Part shown: one piece after another, positions 1-5,962 of the stretch
Layout: each line of letters begins with the position of its first letter
How positions within the stretch are numbered: position 1 is the stretch's first letter
Assembly (NCBI GenBank): GCA_029858245.1
Contig: JAOUFL010000123.1
Span: forward strand, 1 to 7,088
Direction of reading: 5' to 3'
From: Candidatus Zixiibacteriota bacterium
GTDB lineage: Bacteria; Zixibacteria; MSB-5A5; RBG-16-43-9
DNA: 7,088 bases
Position numbers and translations under genes: made by a program
The notes under the pieces: generated by a model
The model's input: the letters and a program-made list of their open reading frames with translations, nothing else
What the model was told of the DNA's origin: nothing
The model's database searches: none

Positions 1-305
1 ATAAAATCAATTCGCTGAAAATTGAAGCTGAGACAAACGCGCCCGGTTTTCTTGTGCTCTCCGAGAACAGCTATCCCTCCTGGAAGGCTCTGGTAGATGG
101 CAAGGAAACCAAAATCTACACTGCGGATTATATCTTCAGAGCCATCCGCCTGGAAAAAGGCAAGCATTCCATAGAGCTGGTTTATGATTCAAGGCCATTC
201 AATATAGGGAAAACTAGCAGTCTATTGACAGCAGTTTTTTATGTTTTGGTATTCACGTTTCTAATCGTACAAAGAGTAAAGGAAGAGAGAAGTATCCAAG
301 AATGA
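1..305 (+). CDS. YfhO-family membrane protein, C-terminal fragment (5' end outside window)
   Basis: The reading frame is open from base 3 to the TGA at 303-305, giving 100 visible residues, so the gene begins upstream of the window; a GTG at 54 is internal. The visible part has the pattern typical of the YfhO C-terminus: a beta-rich periplasmic/extracellular domain with LSENSYPSWKALVDGKE, then YTADYIFRAI and a GKHSIELVYDSRPFNIG stretch, followed by one last membrane helix (TAVFYVLVFTFLIVQRV) and a short charged tail. Known for the family: YfhO proteins are large polytopic GT-C-like membrane proteins. In Bacillus, YfhO acts with a polyprenyl-phosphate sugar synthase (CsbB) and a GtcA flippase to glycosylate lipoteichoic acid. 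The next gene is a polyprenyl-phosphate sugar synthase whose ATG overlaps this stop (ATGA), which fits such a partnership by inference. The catalytic N-terminal part cannot be seen, so activity is not established. Confidence 0.8.
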   Translation, partial: KINSLKIEAETNAPGFLVLSENSYPSWKALVDGKETKIYTADYIFRAIRLEKGKHSIELVYDSRPFNIGKTSSLLTAVFYVLVFTFLIVQRVKEERSIQE

Positions 306-1015
306 AAATCCTGATCATCATACCAACCTACAACGAAAAAGAAAATATTGGTAAAATCATCCCTCTGGTTTTAGAAAAGGATCCCCGGATTGAAGTTTTA
401 GTGGTAGATGATAATTCTCCAGATGGTACCGCTAAAATAGTTGAGGAGTTAAATTCCAATAACTCCAGGATTAAACTGATCCGGCGAGCGGAAAAAACCG
501 GGCTGGGCACTGCTTATATTACAGGATTTCACTATGCTCTGGAAAACGGATATGATTGTATTTTTGAGATGGATTCCGATTTTTCTCATAACCCGGATTA
601 CATACCGGATTTTCTCAATGCTATAAAAGAAGCTGACCTGGTACTGGGTTCTCGTTACATCAAAGGGGTTAATGTGGTAAACTGGCCCATCAGCAGGCTG
701 CTGCTCTCTTTTTATGCTAATGTCTATGCGAGATGGGTTACCGGACTACCCGTCAGGGATTCAACCGGAGGGTTTAAATGTTTCAGAAGAAATGTACTGG
801 AAAAAATTGGTTTGGACAACATACATTCGAATGGTTATGCTTTTCAGATTGAGATGAGCTTCCGTGCCTGGAGAAACGGTTTCAAAATCAAAGAGATACC
901 CATTATTTTCGTAGATCGCAGAGCGGGAGAATCGAAAATGTCCAAGAAAATCGTTCGAGAAGCCGTGTGGATGGTGTGGAAACTTAGAATCTTAAGTTTA
1001 TTAGGAAGATTATGA
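302..1015 (+). CDS. Dpm1-type polyprenyl-phosphate sugar (mannosyl) transferase, GT2
   Basis: This 237-residue family 2 glycosyltransferase resembles dolichol-phosphate mannosyltransferase. The family transfers a sugar (often mannose or glucose) from a nucleotide sugar to a polyprenyl phosphate on the cytoplasmic membrane face. Visible motifs are the N-terminal IIPTYNEKENI (6-16), VVDDNSPDGT (34-43) which is a strong Dpm1 signature, the metal-binding DSD (91-93) in EMDSDFSHNP, LGSRYIKG (115-122), the DSTGGFKCFRR stretch (153-163), and DRRAGESKMS (205-214). There is no C-terminal membrane pair as in GtrB/CsbB and no fused GtrA domain, so it should be a peripheral, Dpm1-type protein. The ATG overlaps the stop of the YfhO-like gene (ATGA). 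A purine-rich GGAAGAGAGA lies somewhat far upstream, so translational coupling is likely. The acceptor lipid and donor sugar cannot be read from the sequence; mannose is the default guess. Confidence 0.88.
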   Translation: MKILIIIPTYNEKENIGKIIPLVLEKDPRIEVLVVDDNSPDGTAKIVEELNSNNSRIKLIRRAEKTGLGTAYITGFHYALENGYDCIFEMDSDFSHNPDYIPDFLNAIKEADLVLGSRYIKGVNVVNWPISRLLLSFYANVYARWVTGLPVRDSTGGFKCFRRNVLEKIGLDNIHSNGYAFQIEMSFRAWRNGFKIKEIPIIFVDRRAGESKMSKKIVREAVWMVWKLRILSLLGRL

Positions 1016-1950
1016 ATCCTGTGATAAATCCGACCGGTCAGGAATTTAATTGTCCCGATGAAGTTGAGGCGGATATAGATTTATCGATTATAATAGTTAA
1101 CTATAAAGCTGATGAATTTTTAAGAGATTGTCTGGATTCCGTATATGCCCATAATACCCATCTTAAGCTGGAAACCTGGCTGGTAAACAACTCGCCAAAA
1201 GAGGATATCAAAAACTGGATCAACAAAATCTTTCCGCAAGTAAAGCTGATAGAAAACAAGTCGAATATCGGTTTCTCCAGGGCAACCAATCAAGGTATTA
1301 GAAAAAGCAGTGGTCGTTATCTGCTTTTGCTTAATCCGGATACGAAGATCTTGGCTGGTAATCTGGAGGAGCTGATAAACTTTATGGAGGAGAATCCTCA
1401 AACAGGTATTTGCGGGCCTAAAATGGTAGATGAAAAAGGTAGATTGCAATATTCATGCAGAACTTTCCCGGATTATTTCACCTCATTTTCCTCTTCCCAA
1501 TCACTTTTAAACCGGATTTTCCCGCAGAACCTTTTATCTAAAAGGTATCTTCTTAAAGATATGAATCATTCCCAGATAAGTGAGGTGGATTGGGTTTCAG
1601 GCTCCTGTCTTTTAGCTCGCAGAAAGATAATGGAGGAGATTGACTTATTAGATGAAAGATTCTTTATGTTCTGCGAAGATGTTGACCTGTGCCTGCGGGC
1701 TAAAAAAGCTGGCTGGAAGGTATTCTATTTCCCTTATTTGTCTGTTATTCACAAGATAGGGGGCTCCACCTCGCACAATCCCTTAAGGGCTAAGTTACTA
1801 CATCACAGAAGCATGTATTATTTTTTTAAGAAGCATTATAAGCCAAATCCACTATTGAGATTTTTAGTCTTCAGTGGAATTATTTTTCGTTTAATCTTTT
1901 TACCTTTTATACACTTCCTGCCAGGGACTTCTGGAAAAATTAAGACCTGA
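1012..1950 (+). CDS. WbbL-like (rhamnosyltransferase-type) GT2 glycosyltransferase
   Basis: This 312-residue GT-A fold transferase is of the WbbL/RfbF-like group of family 2. After about 23 hydrophilic residues the fold begins with LSIIIVNYKADEFL (24-37). It continues with NKSNIGFSRATNQGI (82-96), the DxD-equivalent LNPD (107-110), GPKMVDEKGRLQ (135-146), WVSGSCLLARR (194-204), the likely catalytic-base region FMFCEDVDLCLRAKKAGW (218-235) with Glu222/Asp223, and HKIGGSTS (247-254). The C-terminal segment (about 282-303) is hydrophobic and could dip into the membrane. Family members add a sugar, often rhamnose, to lipid-linked intermediates such as polyprenyl-PP-GlcNAc on the cytoplasmic side. 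The neighbour downstream is exactly the type of enzyme that makes that acceptor. The ATG overlaps the preceding TGA, and AGGAAG at 1003-1008 serves as ribosome binding site. Sugar specificity is not known. Confidence 0.85.
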   Translation: MNPVINPTGQEFNCPDEVEADIDLSIIIVNYKADEFLRDCLDSVYAHNTHLKLETWLVNNSPKEDIKNWINKIFPQVKLIENKSNIGFSRATNQGIRKSSGRYLLLLNPDTKILAGNLEELINFMEENPQTGICGPKMVDEKGRLQYSCRTFPDYFTSFSSSQSLLNRIFPQNLLSKRYLLKDMNHSQISEVDWVSGSCLLARRKIMEEIDLLDERFFMFCEDVDLCLRAKKAGWKVFYFPYLSVIHKIGGSTSHNPLRAKLLHHRSMYYFFKKHYKPNPLLRFLVFSGIIFRLIFLPFIHFLPGTSGKIKT

Positions 1951-1960
1951 GCTTGAATTA

Positions 1961-1966
1961 AAGGAG
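1961..1966 (+). promoter_or_regulatory. Ribosome binding site that fixes a TTG start
   Basis: AAGGAG lies 5 bases before the TTG at 1972. It supports this TTG as the start of the WecA-like protein, whose first membrane helix begins within the first ten residues. Confidence 0.7.
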
Positions 1967-1971
1967 AAGAA

Positions 1972-3027
1972 TTGGAGCATTATATCTTTATTCTATTTGG
2001 TTCTTTTATCTTCAGCCTGATCCTCACTTACACAGTTAAAAAGTTTTGCATGCGTCACAATCTGTTAGATTACCCGAATGAAAGGAAAATCCACAAAAAC
2101 CCTACTCCCCGGTTAGGAGGAGTTGCTATTTTTTTAGCTTTCAATCTAAGCCTCGGGATGGTGTTAATACACGAGGGAGCAATTCTGTACTCTGATTTTA
2201 ATTATCTTTTAGGATTTAGCCTGGGAGGATCGGTGATCTTCTGCCTCGGAGTTTATGATGATTTAAAGAGCCTTAAAGCTATATGGAAAATCATATATCA
2301 ATCACTGGCTATATTAATTTTAATCTTATTCGGATTTCGGATAAATATACTTTACATTCCTTTTTATAAAGCGATAAGCCTGGGGCTGGTCTCTTTTCCA
2401 ATAACCTTTCTATGGTGTCTGGTTATAATAAATGCTTTTAACCTCATAGACGGGCTGGATGGATTAGCCGCAGGTCTTTCGGTTATCGCGGCAATAACCT
2501 TATTAGGCGTGGGGGTTTTTCATAATATCAAACTTGTATCGCTTATCTCCCTGGGTATGGTGGGAACCTGTCTGGGTTTTCTCAAATATAATTATCCACC
2601 TGCCAAAATCTTTATGGGGGATTCCGGCTCTCTGTATTTAGGATACGTATTTGCTGTAGAGGGTGTTATCTGCCCGGTCAAGAGCTATACTACTATGGCT
2701 ATATTCGTGCCACTCTTAGCTCTGGGCATACCTATCTTTGAGACATTTTTATCTTTTTTTCGCAGAATATTAAACAACAAAAGATTTTATCATGCGGATA
2801 AAAGGCACCTATTTCATTTTATGCTGGAAAAAGGATTCAGTCAGAAATTAACTATCTGGATTTTTTATATTATTTCAATTATATTGAGTATAACTACCTG
2901 GACCGTATTGGCGAGAAGGCACAAGTTAATATTTTCTTATCTGCTTCTGGGTCTTGGAATATTGATTTTAATGCTGGCGTATTATCTTTTTACTAAGGGA
3001 TTAAATAGCAAACTAAACAAAAAATGA
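1972..3027 (+). CDS. wecA: WecA/TagO-type polyprenyl-phosphate sugar-1-phosphate transferase
   Basis: This 351-residue polytopic membrane protein belongs to the MraY/WecA family. It transfers a HexNAc-1-phosphate (usually GlcNAc-1-P) from a UDP-sugar to undecaprenyl phosphate, starting a lipid-linked glycan on the inner face. Family signatures are present in order: DYPNERKIHKNPTPRLGG (33-50), the Mg-binding VYDDLKS (94-100, Asp96/Asp97), NAFNLIDGLDGLAAG (154-168), YPPAKIFMGDSGSLYLG (208-224), and the cytoplasmic His loop HADKRHLFH (274-282). The last differs from the usual HLHH by a Phe in place of the first His of the pair. Roughly ten or eleven hydrophobic helices are visible. The non-MraY type of these motifs and the gene context favour WecA/TagO over MraY. 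The start is TTG, with a good ribosome binding site. The gene sits after a WbbL-like transferase, its likely next-step enzyme, and its stop overlaps the accA start. Exact substrate is unproven, so the symbol means family rather than orthology. Confidence 0.87.
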   Translation: MEHYIFILFGSFIFSLILTYTVKKFCMRHNLLDYPNERKIHKNPTPRLGGVAIFLAFNLSLGMVLIHEGAILYSDFNYLLGFSLGGSVIFCLGVYDDLKSLKAIWKIIYQSLAILILILFGFRINILYIPFYKAISLGLVSFPITFLWCLVIINAFNLIDGLDGLAAGLSVIAAITLLGVGVFHNIKLVSLISLGMVGTCLGFLKYNYPPAKIFMGDSGSLYLGYVFAVEGVICPVKSYTTMAIFVPLLALGIPIFETFLSFFRRILNNKRFYHADKRHLFHFMLEKGFSQKLTIWIFYIISIILSITTWTVLARRHKLIFSYLLLGLGILILMLAYYLFTKGLNSKLNKK

Positions 3028-4022
3028 ATGGACAGTATTTGGATTTTGAAAAACCGATTATAGACCTGGAGAAGAAAATCCGGGACATGAAAGATTTTGC
3101 CTCCGGCGAGAGTATCGAGTTAATCAGGGAGATACAGCTTTTAGAAAAACGCAGGGATAGATTGCAGGAGGAAATCTACTCGAGGCTTACTCGCTGGCAG
3201 AGAGTTCAATTAGCCAGACACCCTCTCAGACCTCACAGTATGGATTATATCTCACTGCTGAGCACGGATTTCGTAGAACTGCATGGAGACAGAAATTTCA
3301 GGGATGATAAAGCAGTAATAGGTGGATTCGGGAAAATAGATGGAAAACCTGTTCTCTTTATAGGGCAACAAAAGGGACGGGATACCAAACAGAATCTTTA
3401 TCACAACTTCGGGATGATGCATCCTGAGGGTTACCGGAAGGCATTGAGATTGATGCAACTTGCCTCCCGCTTCAAGCGACCCATAGTAATTCTAATTGAT
3501 ACCCCTGGAGCTTTTCCAGGGATTGGAGCTGAGGAAAGGGGACAGGCAGAGGCAATTGCCAGAAACTTAAGGGAGATGTCAAGATTGAAAGTGCCGATTA
3601 TAATTAGTGTGGTAGGTGAGGGAGCCAGCGGTGGCGCTTTAGGAATAGGTATAGGGGATAGGGTCTTGATGCTCGAGAATTCCTGGTATTCGGTTATTTC
3701 ACCTGAAGGCTGTGCTGCGATTCTATGGAGAGATAGTTCCCGGGCTTCACAGGCAGCTGAAGCTTTGAGGCTTACGGCTTTTGATTTGATAGAGCTAAAG
3801 GTTATAGACAGAATCATCCCCGAACCGTTGGGGGGTGCTCACCGCAATAACAAGGAATCTGCAGATATTCTAAAAAGAGAGATTTTGAAAGATATAGAAG
3901 AGCTTTCTTTATTCAGTGTGGAAGAGCTAAGACGTAAAAGGATAGAAAAATTCAGGAACATGGGTGTTTTTCTCAAAGAAAACCACCTGTTCCCCGATAA
4001 AGAAATTGGAACTGATACCTGA
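3024..4022 (+). CDS. accA: Acetyl-CoA carboxylase carboxyltransferase subunit alpha
   Basis: AccA forms, with AccD, the carboxyltransferase of acetyl-CoA carboxylase, which moves the carboxyl group from biotin on AccB to acetyl-CoA and makes malonyl-CoA for fatty acid synthesis in the cytosol. The 332-residue length is close to the usual 315-325. An N-terminal helical part (about 8-60) with YLDFEKPIIDLEKKI is followed by TRWQRVQLARHPLRP (56-70), the FVELHGDRNFRDD stretch (83-95), GQQKGRDTKQN (114-124), IDTPGAFPGIGAEERGQAEA (158-177), GEGASGGALGIGIGD (198-212), SPEGCAAILWRD (226-237) and GGAHRN (270-275), all AccA hallmarks of the crotonase-like fold. The ATG overlaps the stop of the WecA-like gene (ATGA); no strong ribosome binding site is nearby, so translation is probably coupled. 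accD is not in the window. The C-terminal tail past about residue 320 is not conserved. Identity is secure. Confidence 0.97.
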   Translation: MNGQYLDFEKPIIDLEKKIRDMKDFASGESIELIREIQLLEKRRDRLQEEIYSRLTRWQRVQLARHPLRPHSMDYISLLSTDFVELHGDRNFRDDKAVIGGFGKIDGKPVLFIGQQKGRDTKQNLYHNFGMMHPEGYRKALRLMQLASRFKRPIVILIDTPGAFPGIGAEERGQAEAIARNLREMSRLKVPIIISVVGEGASGGALGIGIGDRVLMLENSWYSVISPEGCAAILWRDSSRASQAAEALRLTAFDLIELKVIDRIIPEPLGGAHRNNKESADILKREILKDIEELSLFSVEELRRKRIEKFRNMGVFLKENHLFPDKEIGTDT

Positions 4023-4069
4023 TAAAAACGGATGAAGGTATTTAAATAAAACGAATCATTAATTGGAAC

Positions 4070-4099
4070 TTGATTTAACTAATGTGCAAACAGTATAGT
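4070..4099 (+). promoter_or_regulatory. Candidate sigma-70-type promoter upstream of ptsN-mreCD-mrdA
   Basis: TTGATT (4070-4075, 4 of 6 to TTGACA) and TATAGT (4094-4099, 5 of 6 to TATAAT) are separated by 18 bases. They lie 34 bases before the ptsN ATG, which would leave a short leader. AT-rich DNA yields such matches by chance, but this is the only gap able to hold a promoter for the second gene group. It is inference from sequence only. Confidence 0.4.
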
Positions 4100-4121
4100 T
4101 TATTTTCAACGAATACTTAAT

Positions 4122-4126
4122 GGAGG
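4122..4126 (+). promoter_or_regulatory. Strong ribosome binding site of ptsN
   Basis: GGAGG stands 6 bases before the ATG at 4133. It is the best Shine-Dalgarno match in the window and decides this start. Confidence 0.75.
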
Positions 4127-4132
4127 TAAGGG

Positions 4133-4585
4133 ATGAAATTGTCTAAGTTTTGCAGTGAGGATTTGATTATATTTGATCTCAAAGGTAACTCCAAAGATGA
4201 GGTCATTGAAGAGCTGGTGAATTTAGCTTCCAGATCCAAACTGGTGAAAAACGAGGAAGAGGTGCTGAAAGATGTTCTGGAAAGAGAGAAACTTGTAACC
4301 ACAGGCGTGGGATATGGTGTTGCCTTTCCTCACACCAAAACCAAGGCAGTTAAAGGAATAGTAATTGCCTTTGGCAGATCTAAGTCCGGTGTCGATTTTG
4401 ACGCTATGGACAAAAAGCCAGTTTACCTTTTCTTCCTGATCGTTGCACCAGAAGATGCTATCGGGGCACATCTCAACGTAATGGCGCGCTTGTCTTATTT
4501 AATGAAAAGTGAAAAGAACAGGGAAATCCTGCTGAAGATCACAAGCCCTAGGGAGCTTCTGGAGATTTTGGATTCAGTGGAGTGA
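4133..4585 (+). CDS. ptsN: PTS EIIA domain protein, PtsN (EIIA-Ntr)-like
   Basis: This is a stand-alone 150-residue PTS EIIA type-2 (fructose/mannitol/Ntr) domain, about the length of E. coli PtsN (163). The phospho-acceptor histidine is His67, in TTGVGYGVAFPHTKTKAV (56-73), the family's active-site signature. Further conserved parts are FGRSKSGVDFDAMDKKPV (about 79-96), VYLFFLIVAPEDAIGAHL, and the terminal helix ending in REILLKITSPRELLEIL. Known for the family: the histidine accepts phosphate from HPr/NPr, and the single-domain form without IIB/IIC usually regulates (for example potassium transport or stress responses) rather than carrying sugar. No IIB, IIC, HPr or rpoN gene is in view, which favours a regulatory role; a sugar-specific IIA working with distant partners remains possible. 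It starts a presumed operon with mreC, mreD and mrdA, where mreB often sits in other bacteria. What it controls here is unknown. Confidence 0.85.
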   Translation: MKLSKFCSEDLIIFDLKGNSKDEVIEELVNLASRSKLVKNEEEVLKDVLEREKLVTTGVGYGVAFPHTKTKAVKGIVIAFGRSKSGVDFDAMDKKPVYLFFLIVAPEDAIGAHLNVMARLSYLMKSEKNREILLKITSPRELLEILDSVE

Positions 4586-4597
4586 AATAAAAGGGTA

Positions 4598-4603
4598 AGG
4601 GGG
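4598..4603 (+). promoter_or_regulatory. Ribosome binding site that fixes the TTG start of mreC
   Basis: AGGGGG lies 7 bases before the TTG at 4611, in the 25-base gap after ptsN. It supports the TTG start, which places the membrane anchor at residues 22-40 as expected for MreC. Confidence 0.65.
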
Positions 4604-4610
4604 AAGAAAA

Positions 4611-5420
4611 TTGCCATTATTACCGATTAATACTTTGACTCAAAATTTCAGCACATTATTTAAAGGAAGAAGCTCAATTGTCTTCTGGGCTCTTTTAATC
4701 TTATCCCTTTTGATATTCATTTTACCGGTCAGGACGAAAAAAGGCTTTACCGAGATAGCCTTGAGTTTCAGCTATGGACCATTTTATTCCTTAGCCAATC
4801 GGATAGAGGAATTACACCAGGTAAACCAGAAAAATAGAGTTCTAGGCGAACTGGTGATGAAGCTTTCTTTGAAGAACTATCAACTGGAGGAAGAGAGAAT
4901 TGAGAACATGAGATTGAAAGAGCTACTGCAATTTAAACAGAAGAGCAGTTTTGAATTAATTCCAACGAAGGTTATCTCAATTGAGCCGGGGAGATTTCCC
5001 ATCTCTCTATTAATAAACCTGGGGGAGAAAGACGGCTTGAAAAAAGGCATGCCCGTGATCAATATCAACGGGTTAGTGGGAAAGATAAGCGAGGTTTTGG
5101 TAGGAAGTTCAGTGGTTCAGTTGCTTTTTCATCCCAATTGCAGGGTGTCTGCTCTGGACAAGAGGAGTAGAGTTCAGGGGATTGTGAAATCAAAAGGGGG
5201 AATCATTTTAGATTTGGGAAATGTACCTCTGGAGGAGGATATTAAAACGGGAGATGAGATATTCACCTCCGGGCTGGGAGGAATATTTCCGCCGAACTTA
5301 AGAATAGGCAGGGTAATTAGTGTGCGACAGAATAGTGATTCGGCTTTCAAAACTATTAAACTCAAGCCAGCTGTGAATTTCTTTCAGCTGGAAGAACTTT
5401 TTATAATAAAGTCTTATTGA
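4611..5420 (+). CDS. mreC: Rod shape-determining protein MreC
   Basis: MreC is a bitopic membrane protein of the elongasome that bridges cytoplasmic MreB/MreD to PBP2 in the periplasm and activates side-wall peptidoglycan synthesis. The 269 residues show a short cytoplasmic N-terminus, one membrane helix (about 22-40, SIVFWALLILSLLIFILPV), a coiled-coil region (about 60-110), then the two beta-barrel domains: PTKVISIEPGRFP (118-130), INLGEKDGLKKGMPVI (135-150), GLVGKI (154-159), FHPNCRVSALDKRSRVQGIV (173-192), FTSGLGGIFPPNLRIGRV (218-235) and the final PAVNFFQLEELFII (253-266). All of these are typical of the family. The start is TTG with a good ribosome binding site. It follows ptsN by 25 bases and its stop overlaps the proposed mreD start (TTGA), as expected for one mRNA. 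Length and domain order look intact. Confidence 0.95.
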   Translation: MPLLPINTLTQNFSTLFKGRSSIVFWALLILSLLIFILPVRTKKGFTEIALSFSYGPFYSLANRIEELHQVNQKNRVLGELVMKLSLKNYQLEEERIENMRLKELLQFKQKSSFELIPTKVISIEPGRFPISLLINLGEKDGLKKGMPVININGLVGKISEVLVGSSVVQLLFHPNCRVSALDKRSRVQGIVKSKGGIILDLGNVPLEEDIKTGDEIFTSGLGGIFPPNLRIGRVISVRQNSDSAFKTIKLKPAVNFFQLEELFIIKSY

Positions 5421-5962
5421 ATCTTAAAATGCCAATAAGAAATTTTACCTGGTCGAAGATAACAAATACAATTTTTTTACTCCTGATCATTGTTATTTAC
5501 CAATCGTTATTCTCAAACCTACTTACTATTCAACAGATAAAATTGGATCTGCCTTTACTTATCCTGGTATATGTCGGGTTAATTTATGGTCCATCTTCAG
5601 GTGCGATTTTCGGATTTATTGAAGGTTTATTATTAGACCTTCCAACTCCGTTTTTTTTGGGAGCTGGTGCTTTAGTCAAAACCGCTATAGGGTATCTATC
5701 AGGAAGTGTTAAAGACAATCTGTTTTTGGAAAACATTTTATCCAAAGGGGGAATAATATTTCTATGCGTATGCCTGAATGATTTTTGGTACTATATATTA
5801 ACCAGTGGATTCGATATCAACTATACGTTTTTCGTTTTTTTTAATTATACTATTCTGTCAGCGCTTTACACAGCATTGGCCGGATTGGCTATCATGTGGT
5901 ATAAACAGATCAAAAGGGATAAAAAAATAACTGAAAATTTTACGCGGGTTTATGACCGATAA
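5417..5962 (+). CDS. mreD: Rod shape-determining protein MreD
   Basis: MreD is a small polytopic inner-membrane partner of MreC, RodA and PBP2 in the elongasome. This 181-residue protein has five or six hydrophobic segments (about 18-36, 44-58, 61-76, 80-96, 110-128, 135-162). It carries the family's most recognisable stretch, with LDLPLLILVYVGLIYGP (43-59) followed by GAIFGFIEGLLLDL (62-75). The rest is poorly conserved, as usual for MreD. The proposed TTG at 5417 overlaps the mreC stop; an in-frame ATG at 5429 (codon 5) is an equally good start, and neither has a clear ribosome binding site. Translation is therefore probably coupled to mreC. The stop overlaps the start of mrdA by 11 bases. 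Identification rests on the motif plus position between mreC and mrdA. Confidence 0.93.
   Translation: MNLKMPIRNFTWSKITNTIFLLLIIVIYQSLFSNLLTIQQIKLDLPLLILVYVGLIYGPSSGAIFGFIEGLLLDLPTPFFLGAGALVKTAIGYLSGSVKDNLFLENILSKGGIIFLCVCLNDFWYYILTSGFDINYTFFVFFNYTILSALYTALAGLAIMWYKQIKRDKKITENFTRVYDR

Larger units (their letters stand above)
4023..4132 (+). other. Intergenic gap between accA and ptsN
   Basis: This 110-base AT-rich stretch is the longest non-coding interval of the window. I find no hairpin followed by a T-run, so no intrinsic terminator for the accA unit is evident, and no open frame worth calling. A candidate promoter and the ptsN ribosome binding site occupy its 3' half. The 5' half (4023-4069) holds nothing I can identify. 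Confidence 0.6.

Noticed and set aside
54..305. A separate small gene starting at GTG 54
   Set aside because: The frame continues open to the window's 5' end with residues that fit the YfhO C-terminal domain, so this is an internal codon of a larger gene.
1120..1449. A 109-codon open frame on the minus strand inside the WbbL-like gene
   Set aside because: It is antisense to conserved glycosyltransferase motifs, and no domain or ribosome binding site supports it.
3431..3817. A 128-codon open frame on the minus strand inside accA
   Set aside because: It lies wholly within a strongly conserved gene, has low-complexity composition (rich in Ser, Ile, Pro, Ala) and no recognisable domain; it is a shadow of accA codon use.
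4063..4090. Possible sigma-54 promoter (TTGGAAC near 4063) upstream of ptsN
   Set aside because: The GG is not followed by a GC at the required 10-base distance, so the -24/-12 pattern is not met.
5952..5962. Possible frameshift between mreD and mrdA because of the 11-base overlap
   Set aside because: Both proteins have complete, plausible ends: mreD has a charged tail and mrdA a short cytoplasmic leader before its membrane helix. It is an ordinary operon overlap.
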